A stretch of DNA of 34,181 nucleotides. It comes from Marinobacter algicola DG893. Lineage in GTDB: Bacteria; Pseudomonadota; Gammaproteobacteria; Pseudomonadales; Oleiphilaceae. Shown piece after piece: positions 1 through 8,383 of this stretch. Each line of letters starts with the position of its first letter. Position 1 is the stretch's first letter. The stretch covers positions 1-34,181 of the forward strand of contig NZ_ABCP01000036.1 of assembly GCF_000170835.1 (NCBI RefSeq), read 5' to 3'. A model generated the notes under the pieces. It was not told the DNA's origin. It was given only the letters and a program-made list of their open reading frames with translations, and made no database searches. A program made the position numbers and the translations under genes.

Positions 1-73
1 ACCCGCTCGGACCGATCTGACTTTCCAGGTAACGCCTTTAGGCGTGTGCCTCCTGTCTTTGTTTCGACTCAAC

Positions 74-1210
74 TCATGCCAACTGGTGTTCTTCGCCTTC
101 GTAGTACGCCTCTACCCTCGGGTTCATCACCTTTTTCCACAGTGGCGGGATCATGGCCAGGACCACCATGGCGGCGTAGCCGGCGGGGAGCTGGGGTGCT
201 ATTTCGTGGTGGCGGAGGACCTGGTAGCGGCGTTTGGCCCAGGCGTGGTGGTCGCTGTGGCGTTGGAGGTGGAACAGGAAGACATTGGTGAGGAAGTAGT
301 TGGAGTTCCAGCTGTGTTCCGGGCCGGTGCGTTCGTAGCGGCCGTTTTCGAGCTTGCGACGGTGGAGGCCGTAGTGTTCGAGGTAGTTGACGATCTCCAG
401 CAGGTTGAGGGCGATGAAGCTCTGGCCGAGGAAGAACGCGGCGCCGAGCCAGCCAAAGGCGACGGTGAAGGCCGTGAAGGCCAGCGCGGTGATGCTGTAC
501 CACCAGATGAGTTCGTTGCGCCAGCTGAGGACGCTATGGCCTTTTTTCTCGAGACGTTTGGCTTCCAGTTTCCAGGCGTTGATGAAGTTGCGGGCGTAGG
601 CCTGGGGCAGGAAGTTGTAGAGGGACTGGTTGTAGCGCGAGGACGAGGCGTCTTCCGGGGTGGAGACGTGAACGTGGTGGCCGCGCAGGTGTTCGACTTT
701 GAAGCCGGCGTAGCTGACCAGTGACAGCAGGAAGCCGCCGGCCCAGGTTTCGAGTTTGCCGTCTTTGTGGATGAGTTCGTGGGCAACGTTGATGCCCAGG
801 CCGCCAACGATGCCGACGGAGAAGATCCAGCCGATGCTACCGGCCACATTGAACAGGCCGGACGCCAGTACAAACATGCTCCACACCAGCAACACCGCAA
901 AGGCGGCAACCCAGCCCAGGGTGATGAACTTGTAGAAGCGTTCGGTGTTCATCCGTGGGGTATCGGATTCCTCGTCCGGGTTGAGGGCGTCTTTGCCCAG
1001 CAGTAGGTCGAGGATGGGGATGATGCCGAAGACGACCACCGGCACGCCCCAGGCGAACAGGTTGATCCATCCGGTGGCTTGCCCGGCCGCCAACAACAGG
1101 GGTGGCAGGGCCAGGGGCAGCATGGCGATCAGGTAGCTGTATTTCTTGAGTGTCAGCAGCACTTTCCGGCGGGCGGACTCGGTGCTCAGGATCAATGGTT
1201 TCGTACTCAC
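74..1210 (-). CDS. alkB: Alkane 1-monooxygenase (AlkB)
   Basis: This is the integral-membrane non-haem di-iron alkane hydroxylase, which performs the terminal hydroxylation of n-alkanes with electrons from rubredoxin. The 378-residue protein is of usual AlkB length. It carries all the family histidine clusters: HELIH at 144-148, EHLRGHH at 173-179, the family signature NYLEHYGL at 275-282, and LQRHSDHH at 315-322. Hydrophobic helices lie near 27-45, 50-70, 98-118, 124-142 and 240-270. The start is GTG at 1210, with a GAGGG-type ribosome binding site about 8 nt upstream. No rubredoxin, rubredoxin reductase or AlkS-type regulator is visible in the window, so the electron partners must be encoded elsewhere. 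The gene follows a TRAP transporter operon on the same strand but has its own promoter in the 145-bp gap. Assignment is very secure; the chain-length range of the substrate cannot be read from the sequence. Confidence 0.97.
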   Translation of the reverse strand: MSTKPLILSTESARRKVLLTLKKYSYLIAMLPLALPPLLLAAGQATGWINLFAWGVPVVVFGIIPILDLLLGKDALNPDEESDTPRMNTERFYKFITLGWVAAFAVLLVWSMFVLASGLFNVAGSIGWIFSVGIVGGLGINVAHELIHKDGKLETWAGGFLLSLVSYAGFKVEHLRGHHVHVSTPEDASSSRYNQSLYNFLPQAYARNFINAWKLEAKRLEKKGHSVLSWRNELIWWYSITALAFTAFTVAFGWLGAAFFLGQSFIALNLLEIVNYLEHYGLHRRKLENGRYERTGPEHSWNSNYFLTNVFLFHLQRHSDHHAWAKRRYQVLRHHEIAPQLPAGYAAMVVLAMIPPLWKKVMNPRVEAYYEGEEHQLA

Positions 1211-1267
1211 GTGTTTTCCCTCATCGGCTGTTACTTTCGATCTGGGCGATCGCTTCTTGTTAACTGC

Positions 1268-1297
1268 ATTATTGTCCTACAATATAACAGTCGTCAA
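1268..1297 (-). promoter_or_regulatory. Candidate alkB sigma70 promoter
   Basis: On the minus strand a -35 hexamer TTGACG (1292-1297) is followed after 18 nt by AATAAT (1268-1273), or after 17 nt by CAATAA (1269-1274). It lies about 60 nt upstream of the alkB GTG, inside the gap after the TRAP permease gene. This supports independent transcription of alkB. Confidence 0.6.
1270..1284. promoter_or_regulatory. Palindromic operator overlapping the alkB -10 (GntR/FadR-type)
   Basis: A perfect inverted repeat, TATTGT-CCT-ACAATA on the plus strand, contains TTGTNNNACAA. This fits the TNGTNNNACNA consensus of FadR-subfamily GntR regulators. It covers the -10 region of the alkB promoter, a position suited to repression. 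The match is seen in the sequence; the identity of the bound regulator is inferred. Confidence 0.5.
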
Positions 1298-1355
1298 GAA
1301 AACCGTGGTACTTTTTAATCACTGCATTTATCAATACAGCCCCAATCGCGCTATC

Positions 1356-3395
1356 TCACTGTGATTGCTCCTCTGTTTCGGGGGCTCCGGCCCCATGCAG
1401 TTCCCGGCGGCGGTGCCAGTAATTCATGGCCAGCAGTGCCAGCATCGCGACCACACCGGCGACTTCCACTTGCAGGTCCGGGTAAAAGATTGCGATCACC
1501 GCGCCACTCAATGCCAGTCGCATCCAGGGTTTCATGTGAGTGAACAGAAAGCCTTCAAGCGCCGCTGCAAAGGCCGCAAGGGCGAGTATGGCGATGAAGC
1601 CGTTCCAGAGAACCAGTGGTAACGGCCCCCCTTCGATGATCACGGGGTTGAACACCATGAACAGCGGAATGAGGTAAAGGCCCTTGGCGAACTTCCAGGC
1701 CTGTACGCTGGTTTCCATGGTTTTACTGCCCGCGATCGCCGCCCCCGCGAAGGCGGCCAGCGCCACAGGCGGCGTGACGTTGGAATCCTGGGAGTACCAG
1801 AACACCAACAGGTGAGCGACCAACAGCGGGATACCGAACTCGTTGGTCAACGCCGGCCCCACCAGCACGATCAGTACGATGTAGCTGGCAGTCACCGGCA
1901 GCCCCAGGCCCAGAATCAGGCTGGCGATGACCACCAGGAACAGCGCCATCAGAATGTTGCCGTCGGCGAACGCGATCATCATTGACGAGAACTTGAGGCC
2001 CAGCCCGGTCAGGCCGACCACCGCCACCACAATGCCGGCAATGGCGCAGGCAATGCTGACGGGGACCGCGTTGCGGGCACCCAGTTCGAGGCCCTGCAGC
2101 AGTTTTACAACGCCTTCACGCAGCGCATCCGTCAGGGCTTTTCCAAGCTGGTTGTCTGCCCGCCCCTGTTTATAGGCAAGGTACAGGCCGTTCAGCCCGG
2201 CGATACCAATGATGCCGACCACGGCATAAAACCCGACCCGCATGGGGGAGATGCCCATCACCAGCAGGTACACCAGCATGATGATCGGCAACAGGAAGTA
2301 CCAGCCGTAAGCCATCACTTCCCGGAGCTGGGGAAGATCACTGGCAGGCAGGCCTTTCATGCCCTGCTTCACCGCGCAGATATGAACGAGCAGATACACC
2401 GTGGCGAAATACAGCAGGGCCGGAAACACACTGACTTTTACGATGTCGAGGTACGGCACACGGGTGTATTCCGCAATCAGGAAGGCGCCGGCGCCCATCA
2501 GCGGCGGCATGATCTGGCCACCGGTACTGGCTGCGGCTTCAATGCCGCCCGCCTGGGCCGGACGGAAGCCAAGCTTTTTCATCAACGGAATCGTAAACGC
2601 GCCCGTGGTCACCACGTTGGCGATGGCACTGCCGGAGATGGACCCCATGCTGGCCGATGCCAGAACCGCGGCCTTCGCGGGGCCGCCGCGCTGACGGCCG
2701 GTGGCCGCAAACGCCAGATCGATGAAGAAGCGGCCTGCGCCGGTCACTTCCAGCATGGCGCCGAACAGTACAAAGATGAACACGAACGTAGCGGCAACGC
2801 CCAACGGCAGGCCGAAAATCCCCTCCTGCCCCAGATACAGCTGGGCACCGATACGGTCCAGGGAGTAGCCGCGATGATTGAGAATGCCCGGCAGCCACTC
2901 CCCCAGTTCTGACAGCGGCCCACGCTGGCCACTCATCGCGTAGAGAATGGCAATCACACCGATCACTGTCAGCCCGGTACCTACCGCCCGGCGGCTGGCC
3001 TCGAGCAAGGTGATGGTGCATACCCAGGCCATGACGATATCGGTCTGGTTCCAGAACCCGGCCCGACCGGTAATCTCATCGAGAAACCAGACCAGATAGA
3101 AACCGGATGCTCCCGAGGCGATCAAAAAACCAGTATCAATCAATGCCGTTATAACGCCACGGGGTCGGCCGGGACGGGGCCCAAACAGCAGAAAGCACAG
3201 CATCATCACCAACGCCAGGTGAATGCCCCGTTGATAGAACAGTCCCAGAGGTTGAATACCGGCGCTGTACAGCTGAAACAGCGATAGGCCGATACCAATC
3301 AGTGCGATCAACCAGAGCAGCGCCCTGGGCCCACTCATTCTGGTTGGCTGCCATTCGCCATTGGTTTTCAGGTAGATGGCCGTTTCTTGACTCAT
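1356..3395 (-). CDS. TRAP transporter fused permease (4TM/12TM, TAXI type)
   Basis: This 679-residue polytopic inner-membrane protein fuses the small (DctQ-like) and large (DctM-like) permease subunits of a TRAP transporter. It would drive sodium- or proton-coupled uptake of a small organic acid delivered by the periplasmic binding protein encoded two genes upstream. The fused family's conserved stretches are present: a glycine/serine-rich re-entrant segment near 240-300 (ASMGSISGSAIANV, then ASTGGQIMPPLMGAGAF) and the LGLGLPVTASYI and DSNVTPPVALAAFAG motifs in the second half. The start at 3395 overlaps the stop of the DUF1850 gene by four bases (ATGA), so translation is probably coupled. 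AAGGAAG lies about 9 nt upstream of the ATG. The C-terminal about 80 residues are additional hydrophobic segments with a charged tail. The substrate is not predictable from sequence. Confidence 0.93.
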   Translation of the reverse strand: MSQETAIYLKTNGEWQPTRMSGPRALLWLIALIGIGLSLFQLYSAGIQPLGLFYQRGIHLALVMMLCFLLFGPRPGRPRGVITALIDTGFLIASGASGFYLVWFLDEITGRAGFWNQTDIVMAWVCTITLLEASRRAVGTGLTVIGVIAILYAMSGQRGPLSELGEWLPGILNHRGYSLDRIGAQLYLGQEGIFGLPLGVAATFVFIFVLFGAMLEVTGAGRFFIDLAFAATGRQRGGPAKAAVLASASMGSISGSAIANVVTTGAFTIPLMKKLGFRPAQAGGIEAAASTGGQIMPPLMGAGAFLIAEYTRVPYLDIVKVSVFPALLYFATVYLLVHICAVKQGMKGLPASDLPQLREVMAYGWYFLLPIIMLVYLLVMGISPMRVGFYAVVGIIGIAGLNGLYLAYKQGRADNQLGKALTDALREGVVKLLQGLELGARNAVPVSIACAIAGIVVAVVGLTGLGLKFSSMMIAFADGNILMALFLVVIASLILGLGLPVTASYIVLIVLVGPALTNEFGIPLLVAHLLVFWYSQDSNVTPPVALAAFAGAAIAGSKTMETSVQAWKFAKGLYLIPLFMVFNPVIIEGGPLPLVLWNGFIAILALAAFAAALEGFLFTHMKPWMRLALSGAVIAIFYPDLQVEVAGVVAMLALLAMNYWHRRRELHGAGAPETEEQSQ

Positions 3396-3895
3396 TGAAG
3401 CGTTCTTCCTTTATCCCCTGCAGGCCGTACTCGAATCTCAACGAGTTTGTCAGCGGCCAGACGGCTTAGACTCACCACCCGCGAATCCACCTTAATGCGG
3501 TGATTCACCGACAAGGCGCCAACGCGCAGCGAGAGACGATTATTGGGTATGGGTACCTGCATATCGACGATGCGATAGCCGTGATCGTCATCCGACGTCA
3601 GCGTACCCCGGCCACGGGTATGGCCAAGGCCGGCCGCAAAGTCCGGTGTGTGGCTACTGTCCAGAATCAGCTGGCCCGCTTCCATGCGAAAGCAGTCCGT
3701 CACAGGAAACCCCTGCACCGAGTGATTCCAGATCAGGCACCACCGCCCGCCCTCAGGCAGGCCGAGCTGAACCAGCGAGGTTTGGCTGGCATCAGACACC
3801 GACAGTTGCCAGACCGCTTTGCTCTGGGCGCTGGCTGCTGTGGGCCATAATCCCCACAGCAGTGACAAGGCCAGGCAACAGACCCGGAAAATCAT
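3392..3895 (-). CDS. DUF1850 protein of a TAXI-TRAP operon
   Basis: This small exported protein of 167 residues has a clear signal peptide (MIFRVCCLALSLLWGL, then a TAASAQ cleavage region). The mature part has mostly beta character and contains WCLIWNHSVQGFPVTDCF, typical of DUF1850 proteins. These commonly sit between the TAXI binding protein and fused permease genes, as here. The reading frame is open to 3955, but the in-frame ATG at 3895 directly precedes the signal peptide, so it is taken as the start even though its ribosome binding site is weak. It lies 28 bp after the binding-protein gene and overlaps the permease start by 4 bp. Its molecular role is unknown; an accessory role in the transporter is inferred from conserved context only. 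Confidence 0.85.
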   Translation of the reverse strand: MIFRVCCLALSLLWGLWPTAASAQSKAVWQLSVSDASQTSLVQLGLPEGGRWCLIWNHSVQGFPVTDCFRMEAGQLILDSSHTPDFAAGLGHTRGRGTLTSDDDHGYRIVDMQVPIPNNRLSLRVGALSVNHRIKVDSRVVSLSRLAADKLVEIRVRPAGDKGRTLQ

Positions 3896-3923
3896 GGACC
3901 CACGAATGACGACGGGTTCCCGA

Positions 3924-4883
3924 TTACTGGCGCAGTGCCTCCGGCACTTCTGCACCTATTTCCTCGTAGTAGCGAATGGCACCCGGGTGGAGAGGAATGG
4001 GTGTGGAATCGAGGCTGAACTCCACGGTGGTGTCGTCAGCAGCCGGATGGATCGCCCTCAGAGCCTCAACTTTTTCGAAGAGCAGCTTGGTGATCTTGTA
4101 GGCAAGGTCTTCTGACATAGCGCTATTGACGGTAAGGACGTTGGGAATGCCGATCGTTGAAATGTCCGTATCAACACCCTCGTAGGCACCCGCACGCAGC
4201 TTGTAGGGGGCAAACACAGGCACTTCCGCTCTGGCGTTGGCGATCTCTTTCTCGGAGAGTGATATCAGTGCAATGTCACGGGTGGTGGCAAGGCTGACAA
4301 TAGAGCTTGTTGGCGGGCCAACACTCCAGAAACCAGCGTCGATGTCGCCATCGCGAATGGCATCCGCGGACTCATTGAAGTTCAGGCCGCGCTCGTCGAA
4401 ATCGTCGAAGCTCATGCCGTTGGTTTCCAGCAGCGCCTTGGCGTTCACTTCCGTACCGCTGCCCGGCGCACCGACAGACACACGCTTGCCAGCCAGATCT
4501 GCCAGCGACTTAATGCCAGAGTCCGCCAGGGTGACAATCTGAACCGCGTTCGGGTAGAGCGAGGCAATGGCCAGCACGTCCAGCTTGTTGCCGTTGAAAC
4601 GATCGCCACCGTTGTAGGCCTGATGGACGGTGTCTGCCAGGGCAATCGCCAGATCCGAATCCTGACGATGGACCAGCCCCATATTTTCTACCGAAGCACC
4701 GGTAACTTCAGCAACGGCGCTGTACCCCTCAATATGCTGGCTGATCAACTCCGCAAGACCGCCACCGAGAGGGTAATAGGTACCACCGGTGCCGCCCGTG
4801 GCAATGGAGAGGTTGGTATCCGCCTGTGCCGGAGAAACACCGATCAGCGCGGTCGCGCCCAGTGCCAGAAATAGCTTTCGCAT
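3924..4883 (-). CDS. TAXI family TRAP transporter solute-binding protein
   Basis: This is the periplasmic binding component of the TRAP system. It has a signal peptide (MRKLFLALGATALIGV, cleavage after AQA) and then the TAXI-family N-terminal motif ATGGTGGTYYPLGGGLAE. Later family segments include SVGAPGSGTEVNAKALLE and the region around GDIDAGFWSVGPPTSSI. The length of 319 residues is normal. The frame extends to a GTG at 4892, but the ATG at 4883 sits 6 nt after GAGGTG and starts the signal peptide directly, so it is preferred. It is the first gene of the operon with the DUF1850 protein and the fused permease. No convincing promoter was seen in the 154 bp upstream. The ligand is unknown; TAXI members bind small carboxylates such as glutamate or 2-oxoglutarate, but that cannot be transferred here. 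Confidence 0.93.
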   Translation of the reverse strand: MRKLFLALGATALIGVSPAQADTNLSIATGGTGGTYYPLGGGLAELISQHIEGYSAVAEVTGASVENMGLVHRQDSDLAIALADTVHQAYNGGDRFNGNKLDVLAIASLYPNAVQIVTLADSGIKSLADLAGKRVSVGAPGSGTEVNAKALLETNGMSFDDFDERGLNFNESADAIRDGDIDAGFWSVGPPTSSIVSLATTRDIALISLSEKEIANARAEVPVFAPYKLRAGAYEGVDTDISTIGIPNVLTVNSAMSEDLAYKITKLLFEKVEALRAIHPAADDTTVEFSLDSTPIPLHPGAIRYYEEIGAEVPEALRQ

Positions 4884-5000
4884 GTTACTCACCTCGTTCT
4901 TGTTGGATTAGCGTCGGGACGTGTGATCCTTTGACGTCTTCATAGGATAGCAGCTTGTATATCAATCTTCGGAGAAGCGTCGATATTGGACATACGGTTA

Positions 5001-5019
5001 GCTTCGACTTATCCGAAGC
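5001..5019. other. Short hairpin after the secretion operon
   Basis: An inverted repeat, GCTTCG-ACTTATC-CGAAGC, lies 18 bp beyond the HlyD-type gene's stop codon on its downstream side. The stem is only 6 bp and no T-run follows on the minus strand. It may be a weak transcription end for the adhesin operon, but it is not a classical terminator. Confidence 0.3.
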
Positions 5020-5037
5020 CATTGGTACGCTTATGCC

Positions 5038-6228
5038 TCAGTATAAGCGCGCCTTGATAATCGGCTTCAGAAGATAGCTCAGCAGGGTGCGCTTACCCGT
5101 CTGGATATCAACCTGGGCCACCATGCCCGGGCGGATCGGCAAGGTTGTCCCATTGCGCTCCAGATAAGCCTTCTCAGTGCGAATCAGCACCTCGTAGAAT
5201 GCTTCCTTGCCTCGTGGCGTTTCCTCTTCGATGGTGTCCTCACTGATTTGTTCTACTTCACCTTGGAGGTCACCATAGATGGTGTAGTCATAAGCTGTAA
5301 TTTTCACGCTGGCAGGCATGCCGGGTGCCACAAAGGCGACATCCTGAGGCCTCACCTTGGCCTCAATCAGCAATTGCCCCTCAATAGGTGTGATTTCCAT
5401 AATCGGCTCACCGGGCCGAATCACTCCGCCCTCGGTGTTGATCAGAATGTCATTCACTCTGCCTCGCACCGGGGAGTATATGTTCGTACGTTCAAGCTTA
5501 TCTCGCCTCTGCATCAACTTCTGTTCAAGGGAGCTCACCTCCGCCTGTTTGGCGGACAGTTCGGTGTAGGCATCCTGCACATAGGTGTTGCGCAGTTCTG
5601 CCAGCCGCCCGGCCAGGCTGGCAATGGTCTGGCCCAATTTCAGAGACTCCATTTCGCTGACCGAACGTCGCTCGACCAGCGGCTCTACCAGGTCCAGCTG
5701 TCGACGCGCCAGACTCATCTCCTTGTTGATTGATCGCTCCGCCTCACGCATCCGCTCACGCCGGGCATGAAATAGCGCTCGTTCTGACTGGACCAGTTCG
5801 CCTTCAGGGTCCAGTGTTTCGGGAAAATCAATCTCACTCTTCTCCAGCACTTCGGCTTTCAATCGTGCAATGGATGCGCGCAATACAGCGATCTGACTGG
5901 CGATCTCAAGGTAGGCGCTCCGGAACTGCGTATCGTCGAGGCGCACCAGAAGCTGCCCTCGCTCGACACGATCACCACGGCGCACCAGAAGCTCGGCCAG
6001 AATACCGCCATCCAGGCTCTGAATGGTCTGCATACGGCTCAGAGGCACAACTTGCCCTTCACCACGAGTCACTTCGTCAACCTCTGCCCAGGCCGACCAG
6101 CCGATAAACACCGCAATAACCAACAGGCTGAACCATAGTATCGGATGGCTGGCCCGATAATGGCGGCTAAGGCTCTTGTCGCCCAGCTCACTCAGAATGC
6201 GCAATGTTTGAGTATCCCGACTAGCCAT
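5038..6228 (-). CDS. HlyD/LapC-type type I secretion periplasmic adaptor
   Basis: This is the membrane fusion protein of the type I secretion system. It links the inner-membrane ABC exporter to the TolC-like outer-membrane channel. From the ATG at 6228 it has 396 residues. A single transmembrane helix lies at about 30-48, followed by a lipoyl-like segment (GILAELLVRRGDRVERGQLL), a long alpha-helical hairpin at about 105-255, and the lipoyl second half (YSPVRGRVNDILINTEGGVI). The C-terminal HlyD signature region, PIRPGMVAQVDIQTGKR, ends in hydrophobic residues. A GTG at 6240 would add four residues; the ATG has a GTGAG motif 7 nt upstream, and the choice is not certain. The start overlaps the ABC gene end. 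It is the last gene of the adhesin operon and the assignment is secure. Confidence 0.93.
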   Translation of the reverse strand: MASRDTQTLRILSELGDKSLSRHYRASHPILWFSLLVIAVFIGWSAWAEVDEVTRGEGQVVPLSRMQTIQSLDGGILAELLVRRGDRVERGQLLVRLDDTQFRSAYLEIASQIAVLRASIARLKAEVLEKSEIDFPETLDPEGELVQSERALFHARRERMREAERSINKEMSLARRQLDLVEPLVERRSVSEMESLKLGQTIASLAGRLAELRNTYVQDAYTELSAKQAEVSSLEQKLMQRRDKLERTNIYSPVRGRVNDILINTEGGVIRPGEPIMEITPIEGQLLIEAKVRPQDVAFVAPGMPASVKITAYDYTIYGDLQGEVEQISEDTIEEETPRGKEAFYEVLIRTEKAYLERNGTTLPIRPGMVAQVDIQTGKRTLLSYLLKPIIKARLY

Positions 6229-8383
6229 CCTGGCGCTCACTTTTCTTCACGGCATCGCGGTTCGGTGCACGCACCAGGTTACCATCAACCACGGCACCCA
6301 CCGGACCATCCATAACTACCTGTCCATCCCGCAGCACTACAGCGCGCCCGACCAGAGACAGAAGCGCACGCTTATGTGTCGACACCACCAGAGTGCGCCC
6401 CACCAGCCAATCCTGCAGGTAATCAATGACGTGCTTTTCGTTGGTCTGGTCGAAGGCTGATGTTGGCTCATCCATCAATACGATACGGGGGTCCTGGAGC
6501 AACAGCCGCGCCAGCCCGATCGCCTGCCGCTGGCCACCTGAGACACTGCCACTGCCCTGAATCGGTAGATCCAGGCCCAGCGGATGACTGCGCACGAAAG
6601 GCCCCAGGCCTACCGCTTCCAGCTCCGCATGCAAAGTCGCATCATCATGGGCCGCGTTGTCCAGCAGTAGATTTTCACGCAGGGTGCCATAGAACAGCCC
6701 GACATCCTGAGGCAGGTATCCGATCGCGCGCCGTCGATCTGCAGGCTCAATCTGGCCCAGATTAACGTCATCCAGAACCACACGCCCTCCATCCGGATCG
6801 GTCAGCCCGGCCATCAGGCGCAGTAGCGATGATTTACCAGCGCCGTTTCCGCCCAGCAGGGCCACACGATCACCGGCATGCACCTCCAATGATGAAATGG
6901 CCAACGCCGGTGGTGCCTCCTCCGCATAGCGCAAGGTAACCTCTTCCAGTTGATAGTGGCCCTTCAGCGAAGGCTTGTGTGCGAAGGCGCGTCCCGCTGG
7001 ACGCTCTACCGGCGCGGTCATCAGCTCGTCGAGCCCCTCCATGGCGACTTTAACGTGCTGCCATCTTGTTAGAATGCCGGCCACCTGGGCCATTGGCGCA
7101 ACCGTGCGCGAAGCAAGAATGGTGCATGCGATCAGCGCACCGATGGTCATATCGCCAGCACCGATCTGGTAAACCCCAACCACTACCACACCAATGTAAC
7201 AAAGCTGCTGCACCATGATGGCACCGTAGCCAAGCATCGATGAGAGCCGGCGCACCCGCACGCCAACCTCAGCGAGATCCGCTGAGAGGTGCTCCCAAAG
7301 CCGGAGGTTGCGCCCCTCGGCCCTGGTCGCTTTGACCGTTTCCAGGTTTTCGATGGACTCCAGCAGCACACCTTGTCGTACGGCGCCCTCGTTCAGATTC
7401 TGTCGCGAAAGCTTGGCCAGATACCCCTGAGCCAGAAGCCCCGGCAACACCATCAATATCACGGCGACCAGCGGCACCCAGGCCAACGGGCCACCGATAT
7501 AGGCAATGACGCCGAGGAACAGGACAACAAAAGGCATGTCGCTGATCGCTCCAATGGTCGAGGACGTGAAGAACTCACGAACCCCCTCAAACTCGCGAAT
7601 CTGGGAACTGAAGGCCCCCGTGGAGCCAGGCTTAGCCGCCAATTTGAGTTGCATCACTCGATCAAACAGCAGCCCCGAGAGCTGAAGGTCCAGCCCTTTA
7701 CCTGTCACATCCAGCAGGTGAGCGCGCAAACTTCGCAGCACAAACTCCATCACAATCGCCAACGCCACACCGCTGGCCAGGATCCACAGCGTATCGTATG
7801 CGGAAGTCGGCACAACTCGGTCATAGACTTGCATGGCGAAGATTGCCGTCGATATGGCCAGCACATTTGCCATCAATGCCGCGAGGCCAACCTCACCCCA
7901 TGTGCGCCAACGCTGTTTTAACGGCCCCTTAAGCCAATGTTCGCCCTGCTCCCGAGCGAAGTCGCCTGCTCGCTGGTCGGGCTTATAGGCGTTCCGCGCG
8001 ACAATGGCACTGCCGGCGTAAGACTGCGCCAGAGAGTCCCGGGTTACTTTTTCTTGGCCACCTCCGCTCTCAGGCACCAGGATTACCGCGTCATCTTCCT
8101 GCCACTCCACTACCAACGCAGTACTGCCGTCACGCCGAATCAACAAAGCTGGCAGAAGGCGAGAATCCACCTGTTCGAGAGGCAGCGCCAAAGCGCGCCC
8201 TTCGACCCCAACCCGATGCAGCGCCCGCGAGACGAGCGCCAATGGCAGTCGTCCCTGTTCAAGGCCCAGGCCATCACCCAGTTCGGCCACCGTGGCGGTC
8301 ACACCGAGCTGCCGACAAAGCACCACCAACCCCTCCCTTAAGGGGTCTTCCGGACGTTGCACCTGTTCCTGCTTGCTTGTCAT
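6221..8383 (-). CDS. Type I secretion ABC permease/ATPase with C39-like domain
   Basis: This 720-residue inner-membrane exporter powers one-step secretion of the adjacent adhesin. Domain order: an N-terminal C39-like domain (about 12-130), a six-helix transmembrane domain (about 165-440) and a nucleotide-binding domain (about 475-710). The ATPase has Walker A GGNGAGKSS (511-519), the signature VSGGQ (614-618), Walker B IVLMDE (634-639) and H-loop His670. In the C39-like domain, the place where C39 peptidases have the catalytic cysteine of an ECG-type motif reads REG. It is therefore a non-proteolytic docking domain, as in HlyB/LapB exporters of RTX substrates, and not a double-glycine leader peptidase. 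The ATG at 8383 overlaps the upstream TolC-like gene's stop by 4 bp. Close in layout to LapB of the Pseudomonas LapA system. Confidence 0.94.
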   Translation of the reverse strand: MTSKQEQVQRPEDPLREGLVVLCRQLGVTATVAELGDGLGLEQGRLPLALVSRALHRVGVEGRALALPLEQVDSRLLPALLIRRDGSTALVVEWQEDDAVILVPESGGGQEKVTRDSLAQSYAGSAIVARNAYKPDQRAGDFAREQGEHWLKGPLKQRWRTWGEVGLAALMANVLAISTAIFAMQVYDRVVPTSAYDTLWILASGVALAIVMEFVLRSLRAHLLDVTGKGLDLQLSGLLFDRVMQLKLAAKPGSTGAFSSQIREFEGVREFFTSSTIGAISDMPFVVLFLGVIAYIGGPLAWVPLVAVILMVLPGLLAQGYLAKLSRQNLNEGAVRQGVLLESIENLETVKATRAEGRNLRLWEHLSADLAEVGVRVRRLSSMLGYGAIMVQQLCYIGVVVVGVYQIGAGDMTIGALIACTILASRTVAPMAQVAGILTRWQHVKVAMEGLDELMTAPVERPAGRAFAHKPSLKGHYQLEEVTLRYAEEAPPALAISSLEVHAGDRVALLGGNGAGKSSLLRLMAGLTDPDGGRVVLDDVNLGQIEPADRRRAIGYLPQDVGLFYGTLRENLLLDNAAHDDATLHAELEAVGLGPFVRSHPLGLDLPIQGSGSVSGGQRQAIGLARLLLQDPRIVLMDEPTSAFDQTNEKHVIDYLQDWLVGRTLVVSTHKRALLSLVGRAVVLRDGQVVMDGPVGAVVDGNLVRAPNRDAVKKSERQDG

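Noticed and set aside
32..45. Small hairpin ACGCC-TTTA-GGCGT after alkB
   Set aside because: The stem is only 5 bp and no T-run follows on the minus strand, so it is too weak to call a terminator.
44..724. A 226-residue plus-strand open frame over alkB
   Set aside because: It is antisense to conserved alkB motifs, with a Val/Glu-rich composition typical of the complement of a high-GC gene.
6221..8383. ABC exporter as a bacteriocin exporter with leader peptidase
   Set aside because: The N-terminal C39-like domain lacks the catalytic cysteine motif, and the neighbours are a TolC-like protein, HlyD-type adaptor and RTX adhesin, not small leader peptides.
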